NCBI GenBank assembly: GCA_964474755.1 | Contig: CAYYUG010000004.1 | Location: 62,001-126,000 of the forward strand | Origin: GCA-2717185 sp964474755 | GTDB taxonomy: Bacteria > Pseudomonadota > Alphaproteobacteria > UBA8366 > GCA-2717185 | Reading direction: 5' to 3' | DNA length: 64,000 bases | Part shown: piece by piece, positions 1 through 9,281 of the stretch | How the letters are laid out: each line of letters begins with the position of its first letter | Numbering within the stretch: the first letter of the stretch is position 1 | Position numbers and translations under genes: made by a program | The notes under the pieces: model-generated | Database searches by the model: none | What the model was told of the DNA's origin: nothing | Seen by the model: the letters and a program-made list of their open reading frames with translations, nothing else

Positions 1-294
1 CGCAATTTATACGAGTTTCCTCAAAGCGAATTACATCCCTTGATTACGCCCAGCCTAAGGCATAACAAATCGAACATACGCCGCCCGAACGCAAGCAGCG
101 CCAATTAGGAGGTGAATGCCCTGGTCAATCGAGAGCAGGCGAAACCGGTGAGTTCGCAGCAATATTGTAGAAACCTTTACCTAGATCTGGTGCGCCCACG
201 AACGCCAAAAGATTAAACAGCCGCTGCTAAAGGATTAGCGCAACCTTAAAAAAAGGAATTCGCCCTGGGGTAACGCAGGTTAGAACGACAGGAA
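1..294. other. Gene-free window edge
   Basis: I see no convincing coding region, RNA gene or repeat here. It lies downstream of the minus-strand phosphoesterase. A run of seven A on the plus strand near 249-255 gives a U-rich stretch in that transcript, but I find no strong GC stem in front of it, so I do not call a terminator. Confidence 0.4.
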
Positions 295-903
295 CTATCC
301 CGCCGCGACGGCGATACCTGCGCGTGCCGGGTCCGGAAAATCGATGATTTGTACTTCGGCAGTTTCCGTGTCTAACACGGCACAACTTAATTGACGGTCG
401 TTGCGCGGATCGCGACCGTCGCCAGTCGAACCTGGATTGATCACAAGAACCCGTCCGAAACGTTCTACAAGCTGCTGATGAGTGTGCCCAAACAAAACAA
501 AATCTGCATCCTCTTCCCCGAAACGTGACAGGCTGGGGCTGTGCGGATAAACGTACTCGCCATAAGGCTCCCAGGCGGTCGAATGCACCATCAGGACCTT
601 CTTATCTGCAAATTGCAGTTCCAAACGCCAGGGCCGATCATCCAGCCACTGCAGCAGGTCTAGGTCGATACCATCGCGTGCACGCGCCCGCTCGCCCAAC
701 GGGCCTAGAAAGACCTCTTCGTGATTACCTTTGATGGTATGAAACCCGCAATCCCTCAAGGTGGCAACAACCTCGTTGGAAAAACGGTATTCAAAGATAC
801 TGTCCCCCAGGCACAACAGATTGTCTACCGTGCCCATCAGCTCAAGCGCGCGGTTCAATCCTGCTATATTGCAATGCAGGTCAGAGACGATACCCAGCTT
901 CAA
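295..903 (-). CDS. Metallophosphoesterase, YfcE/MJ0936-like
   Basis: A 202-residue cytosolic calcineurin-like phosphoesterase, probably cleaving phosphodiesters with two metal ions. The family motifs are all present and in order: D8-x-H10, GD at 33-34, GNHE at 59-62, H107 and GHTH at 139-142. The length matches the single-domain YfcE/MJ0936 group; the substrate is not predictable. Its start codon overlaps the stop of the upstream SDR gene by 4 nt, so the two are translationally coupled. It is the last gene of a minus-strand run beginning with the ABC-F ATPase. There is no signal peptide or membrane segment. Confidence 0.9.
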   Translation of the reverse strand: MKLGIVSDLHCNIAGLNRALELMGTVDNLLCLGDSIFEYRFSNEVVATLRDCGFHTIKGNHEEVFLGPLGERARARDGIDLDLLQWLDDRPWRLELQFADKKVLMVHSTAWEPYGEYVYPHSPSLSRFGEEDADFVLFGHTHQQLVERFGRVLVINPGSTGDGRDPRNDRQLSCAVLDTETAEVQIIDFPDPARAGIAVAAG

Positions 904-1661
904 AGCTTCTTGCCCGCCGTCCAGCCGCCATCGACCATTAAAGTTGTTCCTGTACAGAAGCTGGCATCATCCGATGCTAAAAAGGCGATCGCCTTGGCTA
1001 CCTCCGGAGGCTGCCCCCATCGGTTCAGAGCATGGACGCTACGAATCGTCTCGGCGTTTTCCTCCGTCTGAAAATAACGCTCAGTCAAGGGCGTTCGGAT
1101 GACCCCTGGCCCAACCGCATTCACTCGGATACCCCGTTCGCCAAACTCCATTGCCATCTCCTTGGTCAGCCCGACCACGGCGTGTTTGGACGCTGTGTAG
1201 GCAGCTCGGCTCGGCGAGGCCACAACACCCAAGGTCGAAGCCAGATTGACGATGGAACCGGTGCCTCCCGAGGCAATGACTTCCCTCGCGAAAGCCTGCG
1301 CGCAGAGGAATACGCCTGTGATATTCACATTGATAACTCGGCTCCATTCCTCGTAGGAAAGCTCCAGCACCGGCACAATCTCGCGAACGCCGGCATTGTT
1401 AATCAGGACTTCAAGATTGCCGATCTGTTGTTTAGCCGCAGATATGATGGTGCTAACCGCGACCGGGTCGGTTACGTCGAGTGCGAAAGGATGCGCTCTG
1501 CCGCCCACTTTCACGACGTCTTCCACCGTCCGCTCGGCCATTGCAATATCAACGTCGCACGCGGCAATAATGGCGCCTTCTTTGGCAAACTCCAAACACA
1601 CCGCATGGCCAATTCCACCGCCGGCGCCGGTGACAACAACACCCTTATCCTGAAACCGCAT
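900..1661 (-). CDS. SDR family NAD(P)-dependent oxidoreductase
   Basis: A classical short-chain dehydrogenase/reductase of 253 residues. The Rossmann motif TGAGGGIG is at 11-18, NNAG at 88-91, the catalytic Ser at 142 and Tyr155-x3-Lys159. Asp36 at the end of the second beta strand favours NAD over NADP. The C-terminal VDGG motif is typical of FabG-like and 3-hydroxy-type dehydrogenases. A strong AGGAGG lies 7 nt before the ATG. It sits 51 nt after an alpha/beta-hydrolase gene and overlaps the phosphoesterase gene, suggesting co-transcription. It probably oxidises a small alcohol or hydroxyacyl substrate, but the exact one is unknown. Confidence 0.92.
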   Translation of the reverse strand: MRFQDKGVVVTGAGGGIGHAVCLEFAKEGAIIAACDVDIAMAERTVEDVVKVGGRAHPFALDVTDPVAVSTIISAAKQQIGNLEVLINNAGVREIVPVLELSYEEWSRVINVNITGVFLCAQAFAREVIASGGTGSIVNLASTLGVVASPSRAAYTASKHAVVGLTKEMAMEFGERGIRVNAVGPGVIRTPLTERYFQTEENAETIRSVHALNRWGQPPEVAKAIAFLASDDASFCTGTTLMVDGGWTAGKKL

Positions 1662-1712
1662 GGAATTTCCTCCTGCTAAGAGCGGCCAGAGTGCGTTACG
1701 GCAAGCCTACCG

Positions 1713-2516
1713 TCAATCGGCCAGGGCCAAATGGAAGTCAAGCAACAGCGCGTTCACAGCCTCCGAACTATCGTACATCGCCCAGTGCGCCGCTTCCGGA
1801 ATAATATCGATGCGCAATCCCGGAACATGTTTACGGCATAGCGCCACCCTGTCCTCGACAGAGGGGTACGCAGTTACATCGTTCGAACCCCAAATGAGCT
1901 GCAATGGACAAGTGATTTTAGCCAAGTCTATCCGCTGCGTGTCGGCCAAGCTAACTTTGCGGCTGTCGAAACGGGTGCGCTGGACATTATCTCCATGAAA
2001 TGTGATCGCGTCCTCGTCAACCGTTTCTGGGTCACTCAGCATGAAGGCCAGCAGATTACCACGAACGATCTCACGATATTTCGCTTCGTCGGTACCAGCA
2101 GATTTGTAGCTTCTCGTGTCTACTGGTGGGCGACCTTTAGGCGCACCAAAGCCACTCGTTCCAATCAAGGACAGCCCTTTAACCCGGTCGCCAAAACGCG
2201 CTGCAATGCATGAACTTAGTGCGCCACCGAAGGAAAACCCGGTCAGATGGAAGGGTGCATCATTGGGTAGCAATTCGCCAATCGACCGGCAGACAAGATC
2301 ACGATAATCCTCTCCAGACATGCGCTTATCAACATCAGGAGAAGCCCCATAGCCGGGCAAATCAACTGCGTGCACGTGAAAATATTCCGCCAACGCGCCG
2401 ATATTACGCGCCCAATGGTTCCATGACCCCATCCCTCCATGGAGTAGGATATAGGTGGTGCCCTTGCCCACCATCTTCACCGCTAACTGCGGTCGTTCCG
2501 TATTAACCGTCAGCAT
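1713..2516 (-). CDS. Alpha/beta-fold hydrolase
   Basis: A 267-residue alpha/beta-hydrolase. The oxyanion-hole motif HGGMG starts at H26. The nucleophile elbow is G-F-S-F-G with Ser95. The acidic residue is likely the Asp in the GSNDVT segment and the general base the His in the EAAHW segment, about 25 residues from the C terminus. This is the layout of the meta-cleavage product hydrolase, lipase and haloperoxidase-like groups. A purine-rich GAGGAGG precedes the ATG. The gene lies 37 nt after the ABC-F gene and 51 nt before the SDR gene, so it is probably in the same transcript. Substrate unknown. Confidence 0.88.
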   Translation of the reverse strand: MLTVNTERPQLAVKMVGKGTTYILLHGGMGSWNHWARNIGALAEYFHVHAVDLPGYGASPDVDKRMSGEDYRDLVCRSIGELLPNDAPFHLTGFSFGGALSSCIAARFGDRVKGLSLIGTSGFGAPKGRPPVDTRSYKSAGTDEAKYREIVRGNLLAFMLSDPETVDEDAITFHGDNVQRTRFDSRKVSLADTQRIDLAKITCPLQLIWGSNDVTAYPSVEDRVALCRKHVPGLRIDIIPEAAHWAMYDSSEAVNALLLDFHLALAD

Positions 2517-2553
2517 ACTGCCGCTTTCCTCCTCAATTCTCTAAATTGATTCT

Positions 2554-4431
2554 CTAACCAATTGCTTCCTCAGCGGCTATCCACGCCGCTTCAGCTGCAG
2601 CGATCTTTCGATCAAGGTCGGCCAGTTGCCTGTTAAGCAAAGCAATCTCCACGGCTGGGCCCTTGTAGAGCGACGGGTCCGCCAGTTTTGCCTCGACGAT
2701 AGCCTTATCCTTCCCCAAAAGATTGAGCTCGCGCTCGGCCACCGCAGCCGCCTTCCGTTGAGAGGCGCGGGCGGCGCGGGCGCTAGCACTCGCTCGACGA
2801 GCCTCTCGGCGATCTTGCCTGTCGACCTTTGCGGATCGTTCTTCGCGGTTACGGCGGCGCGCAGTGCGCCGGGCTTCCAGGATTGTCTGGCGATAGTCGG
2901 CAATATCTCCTTCGAAAGGTTTGCAAGAACCGTCACGCGCGACCCATAGCCGGTCTGCACAAAGTTCGACCAGATGAAGGTCGTGCGTCACCAGAATAAC
3001 AGCGCCCTCGTATGCATTGATCGCCCCTATGAGAGCTTGTCGGGAATCGAGGTCTAGGTGATTGGTAGGTTCGTCCAACAATAATACGTGTGGTGCATGC
3101 CGAGTAATGCAGGCGAACAGCAATTTAGCTTTCTCGCCACCCGACAAGGAGCCAACTTTCACGTTGGCACGATCCTGAGTGAACCCGAAACGGCCAAGAT
3201 GAGAGCGGAGCTTCGTCTCCGGTACATCCGACATCCTCAATGCAAGCTCTTCACGCGCGGTGCGAGCCGGGTCAAAGGCATCGGCCTGCTCCTGTGCGAA
3301 ATAACCAACGCGCATCTTAGATGAATGCCGCACCGAACCCGACATCGCCTTCAACTCGCCCATCAGTAGCCGCAGCAGCGTTGTTTTGCCGTTGCCATTT
3401 TCACCAAGTAGCGCGATCCGATCGTCCATATCCAAAGTCAAACCAAGTCGGGTCAGCACCGGTTGGCCGTCGGCGTAGCCAACGCTCGCGTTATCGAGCG
3501 CGATCAAGGGTGGCGCCATCTGCTCGGGATCGGGAAAATCGAATGCGACCTCATGATCGGGCCGAACTGGGCGGAGCTCGTCCATACGCTCCAGCGCCTT
3601 GATACGGGATTGCGCTTGCCGCGCCTTACTCGCCTTGTATCGGAAACGATCGATAAAGGCCTGCATGTGACGGCGCTGTTCCAGTTGCTTAGCAAATTCT
3701 GTGGCAAGAAGTTCTTGGCGTTGACGCCGTTCCTTCTCGAAGTGATCATAGTCACCGCGATAGACCGTCAAACGACACTCTTCGAGATGAACGATTGTAT
3801 CAACGATCGTATTCAGCAGGTTCCGGTCGTGACTGACCAGCACGACCGTACCTTGATAAGAAGCCAGGTGGCTTTCTAGCCACAGCCGTGTTTCGAGATC
3901 TAGATGGTTACTCGGTTCGTCGAGTAATAGCAGTTCCGGCGCCAAAAATAGGGTCGCCGCGAGCGCGACACGCATACGCCAACCACCGGAAAACGTGCCC
4001 ATCGGTCTATGCTGCGCATCTTCGTCAAAACCGAGCCCTGCAAGGATCGCTGCCGCACGCGCCGGTGCGGTTTCCGCACCGATATCCGCCAGTCGCGAAT
4101 GAATTTCCGAGATTCGATTAGGATCTTCAGCCGTCTCCGCTTCCACCAACAGGGCGCTGTACTCGGTATCGGCCTCAAGTACGAAATCACGTGGCGTCCG
4201 GTCGCCTTCAGGCGTCTGCTGCGCTACTGTCCCGACGCGCGTATCACGCTGCAGATTGATATTGCCACTATCGGCCTCGAGTTCTCCCATAATTAGACGC
4301 AACAATGTCGACTTGCCCGTGCCATTGCGCCCAACGAGGCCAACCTTATGGCCACTGGGGAAATTCGCCGTTGCGTTTTCTAGGAGAACACGCCCACCGA
4401 TCCGATATGTAAGGCTATCAATGTGAAGCAT
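2554..4431 (-). CDS. ABC-F family ATP-binding protein
   Basis: A 625-residue protein with two ABC ATPase domains and no membrane segments, as in the ribosome-associated ABC-F family (Uup, YheS/EttA relatives). Domain 1 has a Walker A (G34 to S41), an SGGW signature and LLLDEPSNHLD. Domain 2 has GENGNGKTT, LSGGE and LLLDEPTNHLD. Between them lies the charged helical linker (about residues 220-290) that contacts P-site tRNA in this family. The C terminus is a basic coiled coil, as in Uup and YheS. It likely acts on stalled ribosomes in the cytosol. It is the first gene of the minus-strand run that ends with the phosphoesterase. No strong RBS is visible. Confidence 0.93.
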   Translation of the reverse strand: MLHIDSLTYRIGGRVLLENATANFPSGHKVGLVGRNGTGKSTLLRLIMGELEADSGNINLQRDTRVGTVAQQTPEGDRTPRDFVLEADTEYSALLVEAETAEDPNRISEIHSRLADIGAETAPARAAAILAGLGFDEDAQHRPMGTFSGGWRMRVALAATLFLAPELLLLDEPSNHLDLETRLWLESHLASYQGTVVLVSHDRNLLNTIVDTIVHLEECRLTVYRGDYDHFEKERRQRQELLATEFAKQLEQRRHMQAFIDRFRYKASKARQAQSRIKALERMDELRPVRPDHEVAFDFPDPEQMAPPLIALDNASVGYADGQPVLTRLGLTLDMDDRIALLGENGNGKTTLLRLLMGELKAMSGSVRHSSKMRVGYFAQEQADAFDPARTAREELALRMSDVPETKLRSHLGRFGFTQDRANVKVGSLSGGEKAKLLFACITRHAPHVLLLDEPTNHLDLDSRQALIGAINAYEGAVILVTHDLHLVELCADRLWVARDGSCKPFEGDIADYRQTILEARRTARRRNREERSAKVDRQDRREARRASASARAARASQRKAAAVAERELNLLGKDKAIVEAKLADPSLYKGPAVEIALLNRQLADLDRKIAAAEAAWIAAEEAIG

Positions 4432-4879
4432 GTTCTCGGGTCAGGTTTAACTAAGCAGCCAGCGCAGTCGCTGCCAAACGAATGTAAGGGCATTACGACC
4501 TGGCCCTTGGGCCGCTCGGCGTTGAAGCATAGCAAAATGACCATGGCGAAGAAAACACCAGCGGAAACCAAGCAGCCCTTTGCCTCGCAAGGCGTCGACA
4601 GAACGACGAAAACCAAACCCTATCAGCAGGTAAACCAGGCCGGCGGGCTCTAGCTGGCGTTTTTAACACCCTTAATCCGTCCTAATTGGCAACCACCGCA
4701 ATTCGTGCGATCAACGCACTACCACCTCGGCAACATAGCTGCACGCTGCTGTGTGACCCCGCACCCCTGCTGCCATACTATCCACCAAACGAGTGGAGGG
4801 AGAAGTGAAAGCAGTGACCTACGCAACAAGTTGTTGCTAAAATACGAACAACCTACAGCGGGAGGAAAGGGAGACTGAC
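4432..4879. other. Divergent intergenic region before the E1 gene
   Basis: This 448-nt stretch separates the minus-strand ABC-F gene from the plus-strand fused E1 gene and must hold promoters for both. A 36-codon lysine-rich reading frame ending at 4653 has no RBS and is not called. I looked for a ThDP riboswitch ahead of the ThDP enzyme and found no matching core. The only clear structure is the palindrome listed separately at 4823-4837. Confidence 0.5.
4823..4837. promoter_or_regulatory. Perfect palindrome upstream of E1 gene, candidate operator
   Basis: A perfect inverted repeat (GCAACAA, central G, TTGTTGC) lies 42 nt before the E1 start codon. It abuts TAAAAT, a plausible -10 hexamer at 4838-4843. 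The position fits a repressor operator overlapping a promoter. No regulator gene lies nearby to pair with it, so the role is inference. Confidence 0.4.
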
Positions 4880-6892
4880 ATGGCGACAACAAGGGCGGCA
4901 AAACGCGGTTCTTCGAATCTTACAGTTCCTCCAGAAAAACTCGAGGAAATCTATACTACCATGCGACGCATCCGTTCCTTTGAGGAGCGGACGGCCGACC
5001 TGTTCCAGGAAGGTGTGGTTAAGGGTACAGCGCACTCATATGTCGGCGAAGAGGCGATCGCATCTGCCGTCGGTTCGATCCTGCGCGACGACGACTACAT
5101 GGCGAGCAACCATCGCGGCCATGGCCATTGTATCGCAAAGGGCGCCAAACTCGACCGCATGATGGCTGAACTGATGGGTCGCGATACCGGTTATTGCCAT
5201 GGGCTTGGCGGTTCCATGCACATCGCCGATATGAACCTTAACATCTTAGGTGCAAACGGCATCGTAGGCGCAGCAATGCCACTCAGCACCGGTACAGCAC
5301 TGGCAGCGAAGCTGCGCGGCACCGACCAGGTCGTCGTCGCCTTCTTTGGCGATGGCGGTTCGAACCAAGGTATTTTCCACGAGTCGCTCAACCTGGCGTC
5401 GGTTTGGAAACTGCCGGTACTGTTTATCTGCGAGAACAATCAGTACGCCCTCAGCACCTCCTATAAGCGCACGACGTCGGCGGCTCAAATTTCGGATCGG
5501 GCGATCGGTTATCAGGTACCAGGAGTGACCATCGACGGTAACGACCCGATCGAGGTCTACAACGTTGTCGAGGAGGCTGTGGCACGGGCGCGGGCCGGCG
5601 AAGGGCCAACCTTGATCGAATGTCTAACCTATCGATGGGGACAGCATTCACTGCGCGCCAACCTCAACGATCCACGACCGGACAAAGAACTGAAGGAATG
5701 GATCGCACGTGACCCCATGAAAGTCATCGAGAAGGCGCTTCTAGACAACAAGGTGGCAACCCGCGAGCGGCTGACTGAAATCGGCAATGACGTCAAAGCC
5801 GAACTCGAGGATGCCGTCGCCTTCGGTAAGGACAGCCCGGAGCCGAACGTGGCGATGATGGAGGCCGCCGTCTATTCGCCGCACGCCACCTATACCGAGC
5901 CGGGGCCAAACACCGACCGCGAACTCAGCTTTCCCGAAGCCCTGAACGAAGCACTGGCGCAGGAGATGGCCAGCGACGACAGCGTATTCGTTATGGGCGA
6001 GGATGTCGGTGAAACTGGCGGGATCTTCACTGTGACAAAGGGTTTAATTGACAGGTTTGGTGAAGAGCGGGTGCGCGACACACCTATCTCCGAAGCCACC
6101 TTCGTCGGTTGCGGCGTCGGCGCGGCGATCGCTGGCATGCGCCCCGTCGTCGAAATTCAGATCTTTGATTTCATTGCGCTCACCATGGACATGCTCGTCA
6201 ACCAGGCAGCCAAGTTCCGCTATATGCTAGGTGGTGGCCCAACCGTGCCGCTCGTCGTGCGCGGCCCGCAGGGCGGCGGCATCCGCATGGCCGCGCAGCA
6301 TAGCCAGAGCCTTGAGGCCTGGTTCACCCACGTGCCGGGTCTGGTCGTCGTCGCTCCGTCAACGCCCTACGATGCAAAAGGGCTATTGGTCTCCGCCATC
6401 CGCGACGATAATCCGGTCATTTTCCTGGAGACGAAGCTGAGCTATGTTGGCGCCGGCGGCCCGGTACCGGAGGAACTCTACGCCATCCCGATTGGTAAGG
6501 CTGACGTGAAACGGCAAGGAGCCGACATCACGGTCTTGGCAACCATGGCCATGGTTCCGCGGGCACTGACGGCAGCAACCCAGTTGGCTCGCGAAGGCAT
6601 CGATGTGGAAGTAGTCGATCCGCGAACCTTGCGTCCGCTTGACGAAGAGACAATCCTCGAATCCGTGCGCAAGACCAACCGGCTAGTTATCGTACACGAG
6701 GCCTGGCAGAAGGGTGGCTTCGGCGCCGAGGTCTCCGCATTAGTTGTCGAGAAGGCCTTTGACTATCTAGATGCCCCGATACAACGAGTGGGAGCCAGAG
6801 ACGTACCAATGCCCTACAATGACGGGTTGGAAGTAGAGGTTATCCCGTCAATCGAGCGCATCGCCAACACGATCCGAGAAGTTATGCGGTGA
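4880..6892 (+). CDS. Fused alpha/beta E1 of a ThDP 2-oxo acid / acetoin dehydrogenase
   Basis: A 670-residue fusion of the two subunits of a pyruvate/acetoin/branched-chain type E1. The alpha half covers about residues 15-325: ThDP/Mg motif GDGGSNQG at 157-164 ending near NNQ 186-188, with an AcoA-like GTAHSYVGEE at 49-58. The beta half starts near residue 347, with MGEDVGETGG at 372-381. The alpha and beta subunits are usually separate genes. GGGAG lies 6 nt before the ATG. No E2, E3 or lipoylation gene lies in the window, so it must use an E2/E3 encoded elsewhere or work in another way. AcoA-like features favour acetoin or a short 2-oxo acid as substrate, but this is not certain. Confidence 0.9.
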   Translation: MATTRAAKRGSSNLTVPPEKLEEIYTTMRRIRSFEERTADLFQEGVVKGTAHSYVGEEAIASAVGSILRDDDYMASNHRGHGHCIAKGAKLDRMMAELMGRDTGYCHGLGGSMHIADMNLNILGANGIVGAAMPLSTGTALAAKLRGTDQVVVAFFGDGGSNQGIFHESLNLASVWKLPVLFICENNQYALSTSYKRTTSAAQISDRAIGYQVPGVTIDGNDPIEVYNVVEEAVARARAGEGPTLIECLTYRWGQHSLRANLNDPRPDKELKEWIARDPMKVIEKALLDNKVATRERLTEIGNDVKAELEDAVAFGKDSPEPNVAMMEAAVYSPHATYTEPGPNTDRELSFPEALNEALAQEMASDDSVFVMGEDVGETGGIFTVTKGLIDRFGEERVRDTPISEATFVGCGVGAAIAGMRPVVEIQIFDFIALTMDMLVNQAAKFRYMLGGGPTVPLVVRGPQGGGIRMAAQHSQSLEAWFTHVPGLVVVAPSTPYDAKGLLVSAIRDDNPVIFLETKLSYVGAGGPVPEELYAIPIGKADVKRQGADITVLATMAMVPRALTAATQLAREGIDVEVVDPRTLRPLDEETILESVRKTNRLVIVHEAWQKGGFGAEVSALVVEKAFDYLDAPIQRVGARDVPMPYNDGLEVEVIPSIERIANTIREVMR

Positions 6893-6999
6893 TTTCCAAT
6901 GATGCCGATGTTCAGATAGAAGACGATAGAAAGTTGGAAAGGCGTAATTGAGCGATTGCGAACCAATTTATCCAACGAAACGAAACTGTAATCAGCAAT

Positions 7000-7902
7000 C
7001 TAGCCCAACGCGGCGATTGCCGCCGCTGTACCCTCGCCAACTGCGTTAGCGACCTGACCAGGATAACCGGATCGGGCGGCTCCCGCGGCGTAAAGACCCG
7101 GCACGGAGGACTCCAGCATTTCATCTACTCTAACTGCTCCTGACGCGTCCCGCGCGACGCCTTCCGGCAAATACCCCGTGTTCGGCGCAACGCCGACAAA
7201 GACAAACACGCCAGAACAGGCAAGGTTTTCCAACGTGTCCTTATTGATGTCGCGTAAGGCCGCACTCTCAACCCCATCAGAACCCTCTATCGTCTCCACC
7301 ACGGTGTTCCAACGAAACACAAACTTCGGATTGTCGGCGGCTTGCGCGACATATGCCTGCCGGGCGCGCAGACGGTTGCTTCGCACCACCAAAGTGATTT
7401 TGCTGCAAAATTCAGCTAGGTGAAGCGCTTCCTGCAGCGCGGCATCGCCCCCACCGGCTACGACCACCTCCTGGTCCATGAACATTGCACCGTCACAAAA
7501 GGCGCATTGTGAAACGCCGCGGCCATACAATCTGTCTTCGCCAATTACGCCAAGCTTCTTCATGGACGCGCCGCTGGCAACGATGAGTTTTGGTGCGCGG
7601 TACTCGCCGGACGCTGTCTTAACCACTTTTTCGTCGCCTTCGAACAACACGTTTTCAACCAAATCCTCGATGATCTGCACACCTAGGGTCATACATTGTT
7701 CCGCCAAGGTCATCGCCAATTCGATACCAGAGACATCTTCTGTCGTTGGATAGCCTTCCAGCTTCCCCACGTTGACGACGAGACCGCCCATCAGTTCCGA
7801 CTCAAATAGAGCAACAGATTTACCGAAATCGATAGCACAACGTGCCGCAGTAAGGCCGGTGATGCCGGCGCCAATAACTATGAGGTCAAAATTTTTAGTC
7901 AT
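7000..7902 (-). CDS. Thioredoxin-reductase-like FAD/NAD(P) oxidoreductase
   Basis: A 300-residue flavoprotein of the thioredoxin reductase fold. The FAD dinucleotide motif GAGITG is at 11-16. The redox-active disulfide C133-A-F-C136 is followed by DG, as in TrxR (normally CATCDG). The NAD(P) dinucleotide site GGGDAA starts near 150, and the C-terminal FAD segment ends with AVGEGTAAA. It should pass electrons from NAD(P)H through FAD to the CxxC pair and then to a partner. The start codon lies only 3 nt after the stop of the UGSC-type paralogue gene, in a minus-strand run headed by the selenoprotein candidate. Reduction of that protein's U-x-x-C centre is an attractive but unproven role. Confidence 0.88.
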   Translation of the reverse strand: MTKNFDLIVIGAGITGLTAARCAIDFGKSVALFESELMGGLVVNVGKLEGYPTTEDVSGIELAMTLAEQCMTLGVQIIEDLVENVLFEGDEKVVKTASGEYRAPKLIVASGASMKKLGVIGEDRLYGRGVSQCAFCDGAMFMDQEVVVAGGGDAALQEALHLAEFCSKITLVVRSNRLRARQAYVAQAADNPKFVFRWNTVVETIEGSDGVESAALRDINKDTLENLACSGVFVFVGVAPNTGYLPEGVARDASGAVRVDEMLESSVPGLYAAGAARSGYPGQVANAVGEGTAAAIAALG

Positions 7903-7905
7903 GAT

Positions 7906-9123
7906 CTAACTAACCTCTTGATCGCGGGCGCGCAGACTATCCCAATCGTCCGGCAGGTTAACTGGTTTGACAATGCGACACGGCGGAAAGCCCCAAGAAG
8001 GGAAATAGACATGCTGGGCAATCGGTATCGTGCCACCGGCGACAAACAGAGTAATGTCTTTCGGATCGCGGACCGCTGGGATAGACCCGCTCTCGGCTGC
8101 ATCGACGACCCAGCCCGGCCACTGGTTCCGCTCCGTTAGGTCCTTATAAAGCCAGGAGTGCCGCCACATCTCTGCGTCCAACCGACCAGTCTCCCACAGC
8201 TGGCGCTTAACGTCGGCCTTCGACAGCCCCTCCGACGCCAGCTGTTTCGCTACCGCTGGGGCCAGCGCCACAGAAACAACGCCATTGTGATAGATTGCAA
8301 ACAGCGAGGCGGCGGAACCCATTACGCTAGCGATTTCCGCTAGCCCACCAGTCACGTTCAAGGCTGTCTCCGCTCGTCGCACGGTCACCGCGCTTACATC
8401 TGCGCCGAGCCCCTGTTCCACGTGCAGTGGTTCCCACGGGTTTTCTTTCGAATTTTCCGCCAGGCACATCGTGTAACGCCCAGGCTGACCGATGCCGGCA
8501 AAACTGACCGCACCTGGCCAACCGCCGCCCACATTATTCATGATCAGGCGCAGCGCCCGGCCAATAGTTGCGTTCGCCTTCCAACCGGGTCCAAGTGCGC
8601 CATAGCTAGCATTAAGGTTGAGCTGCTCGACAACCTGCCCGCTGACAACCAGAAGTGGTGCGACGTTCTCGTCTGTGGTCTGCACACCACGCAGGTTAAA
8701 GTCAGGCTCAACGATCGCTTCGACCGCAGCAACTACCACCGGCAGATAGGCAGGCTCGCAGCCGGCCATAACTGCGTTCACCGCTATCTTCTCCACCGTG
8801 GCGACACCCTGAAGCGGGTCAAGCGCGCCGATAACCATTTCCGCCGGCTGCGTTGCGTATCTCAGCATATCCTCGACCCGACCGATGGTCGGCGGGATAA
8901 TCGGTAGCCCATCGGTCCAACCGCGCTTATAAAAAAGGTCGCTGATCTGCGCGTCAACCGCATCACGAATGACTTCCACCCGCTGACGCGGAAACTGACC
9001 GACCAGCGGCGTCCGTTCGGTCAAGCACGACTCTTGGACCCGTAGTTTCAGCGTATCGTCAATCCATTCACCGGAACTACGCTGCCCGGTCGGCAGCAGG
9101 ACCCATTGCGCGTCAGAGAGCAT
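7906..9123 (-). CDS. Paralogue of the UGSC-protein C-terminal domain
   Basis: A 405-residue protein of unknown function. Residues 62 to the end are clearly homologous to the C-terminal two thirds of the adjacent selenoprotein candidate: both share DGLPIIPPT (here 71-79), VMAGC followed by P-x-Y-x-P, and a G-x-x-x-x-N-A/S-x-IGR-x-x-R segment. It lacks the N-terminal UGSC redox domain, so it may be a second subunit or a partner with the same fold. The ATG is preferred over a GTG one codon upstream because AGG lies 8 nt before it. It is 3 nt from the flavoprotein gene. No signal peptide or membrane segment is seen, and I assign no reaction. Confidence 0.8.
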   Translation of the reverse strand: MLSDAQWVLLPTGQRSSGEWIDDTLKLRVQESCLTERTPLVGQFPRQRVEVIRDAVDAQISDLFYKRGWTDGLPIIPPTIGRVEDMLRYATQPAEMVIGALDPLQGVATVEKIAVNAVMAGCEPAYLPVVVAAVEAIVEPDFNLRGVQTTDENVAPLLVVSGQVVEQLNLNASYGALGPGWKANATIGRALRLIMNNVGGGWPGAVSFAGIGQPGRYTMCLAENSKENPWEPLHVEQGLGADVSAVTVRRAETALNVTGGLAEIASVMGSAASLFAIYHNGVVSVALAPAVAKQLASEGLSKADVKRQLWETGRLDAEMWRHSWLYKDLTERNQWPGWVVDAAESGSIPAVRDPKDITLFVAGGTIPIAQHVYFPSWGFPPCRIVKPVNLPDDWDSLRARDQEVS

Positions 9124-9281
9124 CACTCAAACCTGTCATACCACTCAAGGCACTTTGAGCCGCATAGCTGGGAAGGAGCGACACCAGCGCTCACTTGAGG
9201 ATACGATCTCGAATATATTACGGTTTCGTCTCTTTCCCGCGGCAGCTTTCAGCCTTGGCATAATGAACCAAACCACGTTTT

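Noticed and set aside
1032..1679. 215-codon plus-strand frame opposite the SDR gene
   Set aside because: Antisense shadow with no RBS or domain; the SDR on the minus strand has full motifs.
4546..4653. 36-codon lysine-rich small protein
   Set aside because: No RBS, no recognisable motif, and it lies in a divergent promoter region.
4432..4879. ThDP riboswitch upstream of the fused E1 gene
   Set aside because: I find no match to the conserved THI-box core in this stretch.
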